The notes under the pieces: generated by a model
What the model saw: only the letters and a program-made list of their open reading frames with translations
What the model was told of the DNA's origin: nothing
The model's database searches: none
Program-made: the position numbers and the translations under genes
Assembly: GCA_022565415.1 (NCBI GenBank)
Contig: JAIUMT010000071.1
Span: 1 to 12,978 of the forward strand
Source of the DNA: Balneolales bacterium
GTDB lineage: Bacteria; Bacteroidota; Rhodothermia; Balneolales; HLUCCA01
Reading direction: 5' to 3'
Length of the DNA stretch: 12,978 nt
Shown here: positions 1-6,758 of the stretch, piece after piece
How the letters are laid out: each line of letters begins with the position of its first letter
How positions within the stretch are numbered: the stretch's first letter is position 1

Positions 1-568
1 ATTCGATGAGTGTGGCATCGAGTCTTTTAGCCGTAGCTCGAGCCATATCAGATGAACCGGATAGATAGTATTTAGGCTGTAACTCTTCTGGAAGTTCGGG
101 CTGTAATTTCAGGTTTCGGATGTCGTAATATTCACCTTTATAGGTAACCCCACCAGGATTTGTAAGTAGCAATCGGATGATTTCGGTGTATTCAGCGAGT
201 CTGTTGTACCGCCTATCGTGGGGTGTATGGTCGCCCATCGCGCTTAAATCCTGCGTAAATCCGCCAGCGATTAAGTTTAAAGCTATTTGACGATTATAGA
301 CCAATCCGATTGTAGCAATTTTTTTCGCCACGGTGTACGGATGCATATACACTGGCTGAAGCGCAATCATAGGCAAAATATGGGTAGTTTCTGCAAGAAT
401 GATACTGGTGACGACCCATGCATCGGCAAGCCTATTATCGCTGTAAACGAGCATTCCTTTGAAACCAAATTTCTCCGTTTCCTTTGAAACTCGTTGTACT
501 TCCATCATATAGTGCTGTCTGTCAGAATTTACAGACTGAGGGCTAGTTGTGAATAGTTCAATATCCAT
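1..568 (-). CDS. LLM-class (SsuD-like) flavin-dependent monooxygenase, 3' end cut by window edge
   Basis: Reading the minus strand from the ATG at 568-566 gives 189 uninterrupted codons that run off the left edge, so only the N-terminal half is present. The protein starts MDIELFTTSPQ. It carries hallmarks of the bacterial luciferase/alkanesulfonate monooxygenase fold: a 'TEKFGFKGMLVYSDN' segment (about residues 32-46), 'IALQP' near 68-72, 'ALNLIAGG' near 95-102, 'RYNRLAEYTEIIRLLL' near 119-134 and 'YYLSGSSDMA' near 166-175. The order and spacing match SsuD-type enzymes, which use FMNH2 and oxygen to oxidise a small substrate. Family assignment is firm; the substrate cannot be told. It is divergent from a formyltransferase gene, a pairing reminiscent of natural-product loci where LLM and formyltransferase modules occur together. 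No clear Shine-Dalgarno or promoter is visible upstream. Confidence 0.9.
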   Translation of the reverse strand, partial: MDIELFTTSPQSVNSDRQHYMMEVQRVSKETEKFGFKGMLVYSDNRLADAWVVTSIILAETTHILPMIALQPVYMHPYTVAKKIATIGLVYNRQIALNLIAGGFTQDLSAMGDHTPHDRRYNRLAEYTEIIRLLLTNPGGVTYKGEYYDIRNLKLQPELPEELQPKYYLSGSSDMARATAKRLDATLIE

Positions 569-974
569 GAATAGGTTTGTTTTAAATTAAAACTCAAGTG
601 ACTCGGATTGTTAATTGACAGACCTGGAATACTAAAATGATGGCAATCGTTTTCTCTAGGATTGTTCGACTAAAGTAACGCCACACGTTAAATAGTTAAC
701 CCATTCGGTCGTGTTGTAATGCGGTCCACCCGCAATACGAACTAACAAAATATGTGCCAAACGCTATCAGAGATGAGCATCAAACCTAAAGTCGGGCTTT
801 ATGGAAGTTTTAGCAGGCCAACATTGGATGAATGAAATGTTAGCACCTCCCCATTTTTACACTAAATAGGCACTGTGTGAAAAAAATTCCCACTATTTTG
901 ATTAAACTACTACAGAAATACCAAGAGGTCGCAATCGTTAAACTTTTCCAAACAAATCATATTCAAGAGACATT
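569..974. other. Divergent intergenic region, no gene seen
   Basis: About 400 bases separate the two divergent start codons. No frame on either strand gives a convincing protein. TAnnTTTG-like octamers occur (TAGGTTTG at 572-579 on +, and the same octamer on - at 788-781), but neither has a -33 TTG at the usual 19-21 bp spacing, so no promoter is called. The region must nevertheless hold both promoters if the flanking genes are expressed. Confidence 0.6.
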
Positions 975-1937
975 ATGATGAAGTCTAACCGTCGTTTAGC
1001 TGTTTTGTTGATTGCCGATGAGGCTGCCGGCGCGCATGCCCTGCGAATACTTTCTAAAAGTGATCATCTCGTTGCAGGTGTACTCACTAATCAAGGTTCA
1101 GGTCAAGATAGCATATTGCAAAAGCCATCTATATCAGACAGTGCAACCCAGATGGGTGTGCCTGTATTGGATGCGAAACGGGTTCAGAATCCAGATTTTG
1201 CTGCCTGGATGGTCGATCATGAAGTGGACGTCTTGTTAAATGTTCACGCCCTCTACAGGATTTGTCCGGAGGTGATACGGGCGGCGCGGGTTGGTGCTTT
1301 TAATCTACATCCCGGACCATTACCTGCATATTCCGGACTCAATGCGCCGAGCTGGGCAGTGTACAATGAGGAAGCCACACACGCAGTTACCATTCATCAT
1401 ATTACCGACACGATTGATACGGGTAATATCGCCTACGAAACCCATTTCCCAATCACCTCAAAAGATACCGGGTTATCTGTAAGTATTCGCTGCGTGAAAG
1501 AGGGGCTAATTCTGATTGAGCAACTATTAAATGATCTAAGTCGCGACTCTATGGCGATTCCTTCACGACCTCAGAGTTCAGAAATCAAACGCACGGTGTA
1601 TAAGCGAAATCAGATTCCGGGGAATGGATTGATACAATGGCAACAATCGGCACGGAAAATTGATGCCTTTATTCGTGCAAGTAATTATTCGCCGTTTGTG
1701 TCTCCCTGGGGAGAGCCTTGCACGATTTGGAAAGGAAAAGTGATTGCGATTTCAAAAACTGAAATTAGTGAGCGGGTTTGTGATGCAAGTCCGGGAACTG
1801 TTGGTGATCCGATAAATGGGAAATCATCCGTTGCAACGGCAGATAGATGGATACTAATCGATAAGTGCAAATTGGATGGTAAAACGGCTGAAGCTTCCTC
1901 TTTTTTGACGCCGGGAGACTCGCTGTGCGAAAAATGA
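975..1937 (+). CDS. Formyltransferase (10-formyl-THF-dependent, Fmt/ArnA-N/NRPS-associated type)
   Basis: A 320-residue protein with a formyl_trans_N domain (about 8-190) and an Fmt C-like domain (about 205-300). The catalytic triad of the family is intact: N110 and H112 in 'FNLHPGPLPAYSGLNAPSW' and D148 in 'TIDTGNI'. Its spacing (N to H 2, N to D 38) equals that of E. coli Fmt (N106, H108, D144). Such enzymes transfer a formyl group from 10-formyltetrahydrofolate to an amine. The 'PLPxYxGLNAPSWAVYNEE' version of the loop looks more like formyltransferases of sugar or nonribosomal-peptide pathways than housekeeping methionyl-tRNA formyltransferase, and it sits beside an LLM oxidase and polysaccharide genes. 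The acceptor is therefore probably an amino sugar or amino acyl group (inference). The start at 975 is followed by a second ATG at 978; 'AAGAGA' about 8 bp upstream could serve as ribosome site. Confidence 0.88.
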   Translation: MMKSNRRLAVLLIADEAAGAHALRILSKSDHLVAGVLTNQGSGQDSILQKPSISDSATQMGVPVLDAKRVQNPDFAAWMVDHEVDVLLNVHALYRICPEVIRAARVGAFNLHPGPLPAYSGLNAPSWAVYNEEATHAVTIHHITDTIDTGNIAYETHFPITSKDTGLSVSIRCVKEGLILIEQLLNDLSRDSMAIPSRPQSSEIKRTVYKRNQIPGNGLIQWQQSARKIDAFIRASNYSPFVSPWGEPCTIWKGKVIAISKTEISERVCDASPGTVGDPINGKSSVATADRWILIDKCKLDGKTAEASSFLTPGDSLCEK

Positions 1938-2010
1938 CCTAATTATCGCCTCGTGACTCCTTATCCGATAAGCAGACCGCTTTGTTTATAAGCACAAGAA
2001 ATTCGATTAC

Positions 2011-2035
2011 CATCAAACGATCGCATGATTTGATG
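2011..2035. repeat. Small inverted repeat downstream of the formyltransferase
   Basis: CATCAAA at 2011-2017 is mirrored by TTTGATG at 2029-2035 around an 11-nt loop. There is no T-run after it, so it is not a typical intrinsic terminator. It may be a weak operator or chance. Confidence 0.25.
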
Positions 2036-2074
2036 CCGAGAAACTCGCTATCGATTAGCTAACCGCATATTTTT

Positions 2075-2106
2075 TTGTCTTTCCCGAAATTGGGGCACTC
2101 TATTTG
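2075..2106 (+). promoter_or_regulatory. Candidate Bacteroidetes-type promoter for the acyltransferase
   Basis: A TTG at the end of a T-run (TTTTTTG, ending 2077) lies 21 bp before TCTATTTG (2099-2106). The latter matches the -7 consensus TAnnTTTG except at one position. Transcription would start around 2112, some 45 bp before the acyltransferase start codon. One mismatch and a spacing at the long edge keep this tentative. Confidence 0.4.
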
Positions 2107-2156
2107 CTGGTAGTAGATGCAAATAGACAACGATCAACCTTTGACGCGGGAAATTT

Positions 2157-2744
2157 ATGCACTATACAGAGTATTTTCGAAGAATTCGCCTACGCTGGAG
2201 AAAATATACCTTAAGCGAGCATTTATATGGATTTTGGCTATCGCGGAAGTTTACCAGGAGCGGGTATGTTGTAGTATCTGGCGGAAGACCACTGCCAAGG
2301 GTGATTCAAAAAGGCGGACAAATTTTGGTAGGTAATTGCCAGTTGTATTCTGGTGTGCGTTTGGAGGTTGGTCCGATGGCCACTCTTATAATAGGTAACG
2401 GTACTTATTTGAATAGAAATACCCTGATTGTTTGCGAAGATCGGGTCGAAATCGGAGAAAATTGCAAAATCGCCTGGGATGTAATAATAATGGACACCGA
2501 TCAGCACGCAATCAGTAAATCAATCCCGATGATCAACAAACCCGTGTACATCGGCGACAACGTATGGATTGGGTGCAGATCTATCATTTTGAAAGGTGTT
2601 AAAATTGGCGATGGTGCTGTAATTGCTGCCGGATCTGTCGTAACCAAAAGCATCCCTCCAGGATCCATTTATGGAGGATCTCCGGCGAAACTTCTTGCTC
2701 AAAAAGAAGAATATACAGATGTAAAAACCCTGCTGTTTACGTAG
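2157..2744 (+). CDS. Left-handed beta-helix (hexapeptide repeat) acyltransferase, WbbJ/maltose O-acetyltransferase-like
   Basis: A 195-residue protein. After a basic, aromatic N-terminal arm (1-40) it shows hexapeptide-repeat turns: 'ATLIIGNGTYLNRNT', 'DRVEIGENCKI', 'KPVYIGDNVWIGCRSIILKG' and 'VKIGDGAVIAAGSVVTKSI'. It ends with the family signature 'GGSPAKLL' (173-180). H117 in 'DTDQH' sits where sugar O-acetyltransferases keep the catalytic histidine. Proteins of this kind transfer an acyl group from acyl-CoA to a sugar hydroxyl or amine; the basic N-terminal arm suggests membrane association. It lies upstream of a GT26 glycosyltransferase and a nucleotide-sugar epimerase in the same orientation, so decoration of a surface glycan is the natural role. 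The exact acyl group and acceptor are unknown. The start has little Shine-Dalgarno support. Confidence 0.88.
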   Translation: MHYTEYFRRIRLRWRKYTLSEHLYGFWLSRKFTRSGYVVVSGGRPLPRVIQKGGQILVGNCQLYSGVRLEVGPMATLIIGNGTYLNRNTLIVCEDRVEIGENCKIAWDVIIMDTDQHAISKSIPMINKPVYIGDNVWIGCRSIILKGVKIGDGAVIAAGSVVTKSIPPGSIYGGSPAKLLAQKEEYTDVKTLLFT

Positions 2745-2947
2745 TATAAATCTTACACCACTTGCACAAACAAGGGGGAAGTAAGGTTACAAAGACTGAT
2801 GTTTGATGTAATCATCATCGGCAAATTGCGGTCTCTATGGTATTTAAATGAGGTTTTCACCTGTTGGCATACTGTTTGCATAGCTCGTTATAGTGGCAAC
2901 ATCATAAGCTGGTATTGCCTGATAATCACACGAGTAAACCAGAAATC
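2745..2947. other. Intergenic gap between acyltransferase and glycosyltransferase
   Basis: Roughly 200 bases without a supported gene. A short reading begins MFDVIIIG at 2799 but loses any likeness to a known family after eight residues, so it is not called. No terminator or convincing promoter was found; the glycosyltransferase may be transcribed through from upstream. Confidence 0.45.
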
Positions 2948-3769
2948 ATGCAAACACAAGTTAACTATCCAACCTATCCTGTACTTGGAGTGAATATATC
3001 ATCGCTATCGAAAGAAGAATTCTTTGAATCGATTATGGAGAGATTGCAAATCGATGATGATAATATGCATCCTCCACTTTTTGTGGTAACAGTGAATCCG
3101 GAAATTGCAATTCAGACCATCGTCGACAACCCCTTTAGAGAAATATTACAATCATCGAGTATCAATACGGCTGATGGTGTTGGTATAAGTTGGGCGGTAA
3201 AGCATCTCTACAACAAAACGGTAGATCGAATTACCGGATCAGATTCACTCGAGAAAATTTGTGGTGTTTGTGCAAAATTGGATCAATCTGTTTTTCTGTA
3301 TGGAGCCGCGCCGGGTATTGCAGACAGAGCTGCATCAATACTTGTTTCGCGAAACCCCGGACTCCGAGTTGCAGGAGTGTATTCGCCCGAGGTAGCTGAT
3401 ACCTATTTCGAGCGACTGCCAATTACCGTACAATTGCAACTTCAGCACGCATCGGTCATTTTCGTTGCACTTGGAGCGCCTCTGCAAGAGAAATGGATTC
3501 ATGAAAACATGCACAATTTCACCCGCTGCAGATTGATAATCGGTATTGGAGGCAGTTTCGATTTCATTGCTGGAAACAAAAAACGTGCGCCCGTTGTGTT
3601 TAGGAAAACTGGTCTAGAATGGGTGTATCGTCTGTATCAAGAGCCTGTGCGCTGGCGTCGAATGTTACGACTACCACTATTTGCTCTCGCGGTAGTAATA
3701 TTGAAAGCCAGTCGTACGACTAGTCAGAAACCAGCACCCGTAGCTTTGCCTGAAAGGGAAACAGCATGA
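2948..3769 (+). CDS. WecG/TagA/CpsF-family glycosyltransferase (GT26)
   Basis: From the ATG at 2948 this is a 273-residue protein; an in-frame TTG at 2915 would add 11 residues but lies further from the conserved start 'YPVLGVNI', so I prefer 2948. Family landmarks are all present: 'TVNPE' (48-52), 'TADGVG' (74-79) with the presumed catalytic Asp76, 'RITGSD' (94-99), 'LYGAAPG' (117-123), 'VALGAPLQEKW' (173-183), 'GIGGSFDFIAG' (199-209) and the C-terminal 'GLEWVYRLYQEPVRWRRM' (222-239), which in TagA-type enzymes contributes to membrane docking. Members transfer an N-acetylaminosugar or similar residue from a UDP donor to an undecaprenyl-pyrophosphate-linked sugar during assembly of teichoic acid linkage units, enterobacterial common antigen or exopolysaccharide. 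The gene overlaps the epimerase start by 4 bp (ATGA), which implies translational coupling. Confidence 0.93.
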   Translation: MQTQVNYPTYPVLGVNISSLSKEEFFESIMERLQIDDDNMHPPLFVVTVNPEIAIQTIVDNPFREILQSSSINTADGVGISWAVKHLYNKTVDRITGSDSLEKICGVCAKLDQSVFLYGAAPGIADRAASILVSRNPGLRVAGVYSPEVADTYFERLPITVQLQLQHASVIFVALGAPLQEKWIHENMHNFTRCRLIIGIGGSFDFIAGNKKRAPVVFRKTGLEWVYRLYQEPVRWRRMLRLPLFALAVVILKASRTTSQKPAPVALPERETA

Positions 3770-4830
3770 AAGTATTAGTTACAGGCGCCGCAGGATTTGT
3801 CGGGTACCATCTGTGCAGGCGGCTGATTCGCGAAGGAATGGTCGTGGTCGGATTGGATAATCTAAACGACTATTACAGTGTAAATCTGAAGTATACCAGG
3901 CTGGATCATTTAGGTATAAAGATTGAAAATTTGGAGACTTTGGGTGCACTTACTCAGAGTCAGGTTTTTAATAATTTTTCCTTTATTAAATGTGATCTTT
4001 GTGATGAATCAAGGATTATGCACCTATTCGAAGAGCAGAAGTTCGACGTCGTTATAAATTTAGCGGCACAGGCAGGGGTGCGGTATAGCCTGGAAAATCC
4101 GCATGCCTACACTGCATCCAACATTGAAGGGTTCTTGAATATACTTGAGGGTTGCAGACAAAACCCTGTGAGTCATCTGATTTTCGCTTCATCCAGTTCG
4201 GTTTATGGTATGAATTCAGAAATGCCATTCGATACAGATCATCGTACCGATCAACCGGTCAGTTTGTACGCTGCCACTAAGAAGGCCAACGAGCTAATTG
4301 CACATACATACGCCCATTTATACGGAATTCCCTGCACTGGACTACGATTTTTTACTGTATATGGTGCTTTGGGAAGACCCGACATGGCGTATTTCAAGTT
4401 TGCAAATCTGATTATGCAGGGTGAATCGATCGACGTATACAATGATGGTAAGATGGGACGTGATTTCACATACATCGATGATATTGTGGAAAGTTTAGTA
4501 CGACTAATCCCGAAACCAGCTATACGTACAAAAACCATTCCGTACCAGATATTTAATATTGGAAATGGAAACCCTGTTTCACTTATGGACTTTATTACCA
4601 TTCTTGAACGACTTTTAGGCAAAAAATCTCATAAAAACATGCTGCCAATGCAGGCCGGAGACGTTGAAAAGACCTGGGCGAATGTAGATCAACTTTACGA
4701 ATATATAGACTACAGACCCAAGGTTAATCTAGAAGAAGGGTTGTCCCACTTTGTACAGTGGTATGTTGAGTACTATGGGCTAAATCAAGAGAAACTTACA
4801 AATGAACAGCAAGTCTTAATAACACATTAA
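3766..4830 (+). CDS. UDP-glucuronate 4-epimerase-like NAD-dependent epimerase (SDR family)
   Basis: A 354-residue extended short-chain dehydrogenase. The Rossmann motif is 'TGAAGFVG' (6-13) and is followed by 'LDNLNDYYSVNLKYTRL' (30-46), a signature of UDP-GlcA 4-epimerases. 'NLAAQAGVRYSLENPHAY' (98-115), 'FASSSSVYG' (140-148, catalytic Ser region) and 'YAATKKANE' (Y168, K172) complete the active site, and 'GRPDMAYFKF' (203-212) follows. The enzyme would interconvert UDP-glucuronate and UDP-galacturonate with bound NAD+, supplying an acidic sugar for a capsule or exopolysaccharide. In the family the segment before GRPDMA is usually 'VYGPWGRPDMA'; here it reads 'VYGALGRPDMA', a mild deviation. 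'GAAAGGGAAA' just before the ATG may be the ribosome site. It is the last gene before a strong terminator. Another uronate or hexose epimerase specificity remains possible. Confidence 0.92.
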   Translation: MKVLVTGAAGFVGYHLCRRLIREGMVVVGLDNLNDYYSVNLKYTRLDHLGIKIENLETLGALTQSQVFNNFSFIKCDLCDESRIMHLFEEQKFDVVINLAAQAGVRYSLENPHAYTASNIEGFLNILEGCRQNPVSHLIFASSSSVYGMNSEMPFDTDHRTDQPVSLYAATKKANELIAHTYAHLYGIPCTGLRFFTVYGALGRPDMAYFKFANLIMQGESIDVYNDGKMGRDFTYIDDIVESLVRLIPKPAIRTKTIPYQIFNIGNGNPVSLMDFITILERLLGKKSHKNMLPMQAGDVEKTWANVDQLYEYIDYRPKVNLEEGLSHFVQWYVEYYGLNQEKLTNEQQVLITH

Positions 4831-4922
4831 ATCCTGTGAATAATATAAATTATAAAAATTCTGTTGTAATAGGATTTTTGCTACAAATAATTATACTACA
4901 GTAGATAAAATTTAACTATTTA

Positions 4923-5009
4923 TCAGACACGTGAGAGAAGAGGGGGGCCGGTTTAGAGTCCCTGTCCCCCTCTAATTTTTTTTGAGAGTCCCTTAGAGAG
5001 TCAGACACG
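4923..5009. repeat. Cluster of short direct repeats around the terminator
   Basis: TCAGACACG occurs at 4923-4931 and again at 5001-5009. GAGTCCCT occurs at 4956-4963 and 4986-4993. GAGAGTC occurs at 4984-4990 and 4996-5002. The words interleave with the terminator hairpin. This may be a decayed mobile or REP-like element end, or a duplicated terminator. Confidence 0.5.
4939..4983 (+). terminator. Intrinsic terminator ending the polysaccharide genes
   Basis: A G-rich arm (A4939 to C4948, with six consecutive G) pairs with the C-rich arm 4964-4973 to make a 10-bp stem including one G-U pair. The loop is 15 nt. Two A and eight T (4976-4983) follow directly. It lies 109 bases after the epimerase stop codon. 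Confidence 0.85.
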
Positions 5010-5239
5010 GGGAGAACGACAATTCAATAATTTATTATAAAAAGTTACAGGCATTTGACGTATAAATGTCTTTTTTTATTATAAAAAATTGTAATTCAAC
5101 TGAGCTGCAAGTACTTAAGTTGTTAAATTTTGAAGAGAAACACTGGCGTTTAGTTCGGTTTAGTGCTTTTTATGGAAATCTGAGTTCTCTACTGCTGTTT
5201 CGATTGTATATGAGAACATTGGTTTACAAGATGAGCCAG

Positions 5240-5293
5240 CTCGGTAAGCTCGGTAAGCTCGGTAAGCTCGGTAAGCTCGGTAAGCTCGGTAAG
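5240..5293. repeat. 9-bp tandem repeat, six perfect copies (CTCGGTAAG)n
   Basis: The unit CTCGGTAAG is repeated six times without a mismatch, ending 20 bp before the stop codon of the minus-strand AraC gene. In one + frame it would read (LGK)n, but the surrounding reading frame has no features of a real protein and overlaps the AraC gene, so it is treated as a non-coding minisatellite. Perfect identity suggests recent expansion by slippage; copy number may vary between strains. Confidence 0.9.
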
Positions 5294-5313
5294 CAAATTA
5301 ACGGATTTCTACC

Positions 5314-5874
5314 CTACAGATCTTCGAGATTCCGGATCTTTTTGTCCTTCAGGGATTTAAAATAAGTTGGGGTAAGCCCCGTCATCTTCTTGAACTGATT
5401 TGAAAGATGAGCAACACTGCTGTAGTTTAATTTATATGCGATTTCAGTAAGGTTTAACTCATCATACAATATAAGTTCTTTCACTTTTTCGATCTTGTGC
5501 AGAATGATATATTGTTGAATAGTGATACCCTTTACTTCCGAAAACGTGTTTGAAAGATAGGTGTAGTCGTATTTTAACTTTTGGCTGATATAATCGGAAT
5601 CGTTCACTTTGGGAAATTCATCTGAATAGTGAACCATTTCGATAATAACACTCTTAATCTTTTCGACTAGAATGTTTTTTTTATCGTCTAGAACTTCAAG
5701 TCCGGCTTTGTTCAAATTGGCACTAAAATCTTGTAGCTGTTCGCTCGTCATATCTTCCTTAATCTCAACAACACCAAGATCCACAGAAATACACGTAAGA
5801 CCAAGTTTTTCAAGTTCACTACGAACCATCATCTTGCACCTGAGACTAACCATGTATTTTATATATAGTTTCAT
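5314..5874 (-). CDS. Short AraC-family transcriptional regulator with ferredoxin-like N-terminal domain
   Basis: A 186-residue protein. The C-terminal ~90 residues are an AraC-type double helix-turn-helix: first helices around 'YDYTYLSNTFSEVKGITIQQYI' (102-123; here split by function, with Y-L-S-N-F positions typical), linker 'KIEKVKELILYDELNLTEIA' (127-146), second unit 'LNYSSVAHLSNQFKKMTG' (149-166), then 'LTPTYFK'. The N-terminal ~65 residues ('YIKYMVSLRCKMMV', 'VVEIKEDMT', 'AGLEVLDDKKN') predict a beta-alpha-beta-beta-alpha-beta order like HMA/ferredoxin-like domains but lack a CxxC metal motif. This short AraC type is, to my recollection, common in Bacteroidota. It probably senses a small signal and controls a nearby promoter, perhaps its own. 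It is convergent with the epimerase. The start ATG at 5874-5872 has no obvious Shine-Dalgarno. Confidence 0.88.
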   Translation of the reverse strand: MKLYIKYMVSLRCKMMVRSELEKLGLTCISVDLGVVEIKEDMTSEQLQDFSANLNKAGLEVLDDKKNILVEKIKSVIIEMVHYSDEFPKVNDSDYISQKLKYDYTYLSNTFSEVKGITIQQYIILHKIEKVKELILYDELNLTEIAYKLNYSSVAHLSNQFKKMTGLTPTYFKSLKDKKIRNLEDL

Positions 5875-6016
5875 TTGGCTCTAATTAAGCCGCCTCCACA
5901 AATAGTGACTAGCTAATCGGATTTGGGTTGGGTGATTATACATGCGATGCTTTCATCCGATTCAATATGCTTTTATTTGCTTAAGGTTCACAAGCAAACT
6001 TGTATAGTATATGCTC

Positions 6017-6033
6017 TAGTAGTACACCTACTA
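6017..6033 (-). promoter_or_regulatory. Small dyad at the predicted AraC transcription start
   Basis: TAGTAG (6017-6022) and CTACTA (6028-6033) form a perfect 6-bp inverted repeat with a 5-nt loop, located just downstream of the -7 box described at 6040-6047. It could be an operator or a 5' leader hairpin. Six-bp dyads also occur by chance. Confidence 0.35.
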
Positions 6034-6039
6034 CATAAC

Positions 6040-6072
6040 CAAAATTATGCCACAAGTATTACTAATTCAAAA
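6040..6072 (-). promoter_or_regulatory. Bacteroidetes-type promoter upstream of the AraC gene
   Basis: On the minus strand a TTTTG (6072-6068) is followed after 20 bp by TAATTTTG (6047-6040), a full match to the -33 TTTG / -7 TAnnTTTG consensus used by the Bacteroidetes primary sigma factor. Transcription would start near 6034, leaving a leader of about 160 nt before the AraC start codon at 5874. Confidence 0.6.
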
Positions 6073-6575
6073 CTTATGATTACATATTTCACAGTATTCG
6101 AATAAAAACATCGTAATTAAGTAAAAAACAGTCCCTTATGACAACCATAGCCATCTTCAATATACAACTAACGCAACAAATTCCTACCCTATTTTAAAAT
6201 GTTGTAATTCGATTATCAACCAATTGAGTTTTTTTTGCACACCTGTTAGCGATACATTCTTACACATCATCCTGTCCCCAACGGATTCACCAAATTGTTC
6301 GATAAATATGCCTTTTGAGATTCATATTTATGAGGTTTTCGCATATTATTGCTGCGATTTTATCAGCTAAATGATCCGCCACCAAATCTACTATGGCGAA
6401 AACGAAGCTTTATTTCTTTTGGAACTAGCTTTGTAAAGTGAAACGAAGGGAAGGGCTACGCCTATCGCATCATTCAACCTGATTGGCATTCGGTTCAAAC
6501 TCTCACTTGAGTGGGGCTCTCAACATTTTGACTAGCTTAGGGGTTCTAATCAGTAAAATTCCTTTTCTGAACGAC
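6073..6575. other. AT-rich intergenic region, no gene seen
   Basis: About 500 bases between the AraC promoter and the stop codon of the small sorting-tail protein. Both strands were read; no frame gives a recognisable protein, and no RNA gene or strong terminator hairpin was found. TAnnTTTG-like octamers at 6426-6433 (+) and 6390-6383 (-) lack a partner -33 box. Confidence 0.55.
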
Positions 6576-6758
6576 TTATTTCCTGCCGTTTCGAAGTTTA
6601 TTCCAGGCATACGCTCCGCCAGCGGCAGCTAGAAGACCGAGTCCGCCGAGCGGGGCCTGATCTGGGGCATCCGGTAGTCCTGGTGGCTGGGCAAGTGCAA
6701 TCGTGGCGCCGATAAGCACTATAATTAAAGCATAAAAAATAACAAAGGGCGTTTTCAT
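6576..6758 (-). CDS. Minimal secreted protein with PID-CTERM-like sorting tail (copy A)
   Basis: Starting at the ATG at 6758-6756 this is a 60-residue protein that is little more than two signals. Residues 1-23 form a classic signal peptide (MKTPF, hydrophobic core, 'IALAQ'). The rest is proline-rich 'QPPGLPDAPDQ', then a small-residue membrane segment 'APLGGLGLLAAAGGAYAW' and a basic tail 'NKLRNGRK'. Short motif, hydrophobic stretch and basic end are the layout of exosortase-type tails; the P-rich start and GGLGLLAAAG stretch resemble the Bacteroidota PID-CTERM tail associated with XrtN, with 'LGG' where 'IDGG' is usual. In-frame ATGs at 6794 and 6839 would add 12 or 27 residues before the signal peptide; I favour the shorter form. 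The same tail occurs in the gene ending at 11111. It lies 180 bases downstream of the response regulator. Function unknown. Confidence 0.75.
   Translation of the reverse strand: MKTPFVIFYALIIVLIGATIALAQPPGLPDAPDQAPLGGLGLLAAAGGAYAWNKLRNGRK
6601..6692 (-). repeat. Sorting-tail coding repeat, copy A
   Basis: This stretch, from TTCCAGGCATA to the codons for 'AQPPG', aligns without gaps to the same part of copy B at about 11139-11230. By eye about 17 of 81 aligned bases after TTCCAGGCATA differ, nearly all at silent codon positions. The flanking parts of the two genes are unrelated in sequence. Confidence 0.75.

Noticed and set aside
547..579. TTG ... TAGGTTTG as a promoter for the formyltransferase
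   Set aside because: Spacing is 22 bp, it overlaps the divergent gene's start, and it would leave a leader of nearly 400 nt.
781..821. TAGGTTTG (minus strand) as promoter of the LLM gene
   Set aside because: The nearest upstream TTG on that strand is about 30 bp away, well outside the usual 19-21 bp.
2011..2035. Inverted repeat after the formyltransferase as an intrinsic terminator
   Set aside because: Stem is AT-rich, loop is 11 nt and no U-tract follows; kept only as a low-confidence repeat.
2799..2993. Short + frame beginning MFDVIIIG, like the start of a Rossmann-fold protein
   Set aside because: The likeness ends after eight residues with no second glycine motif, and the frame overlaps the glycosyltransferase start.
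4251..4622. 123-codon minus-strand frame inside the epimerase gene
   Set aside because: It is the antisense shadow of a clearly conserved enzyme; no motif of its own.
5066..5365. 99-codon + strand frame containing the (LGK)n repeat
   Set aside because: Its non-repeat parts resemble no known family, its 3' end lies over the AraC gene, there is no promoter or ribosome site, and the repeat alone explains the open frame.
6500..6530. Hairpin CACT/AGTG downstream of copy A as a terminator
   Set aside because: Only four base pairs and no T-run on the transcribed strand.
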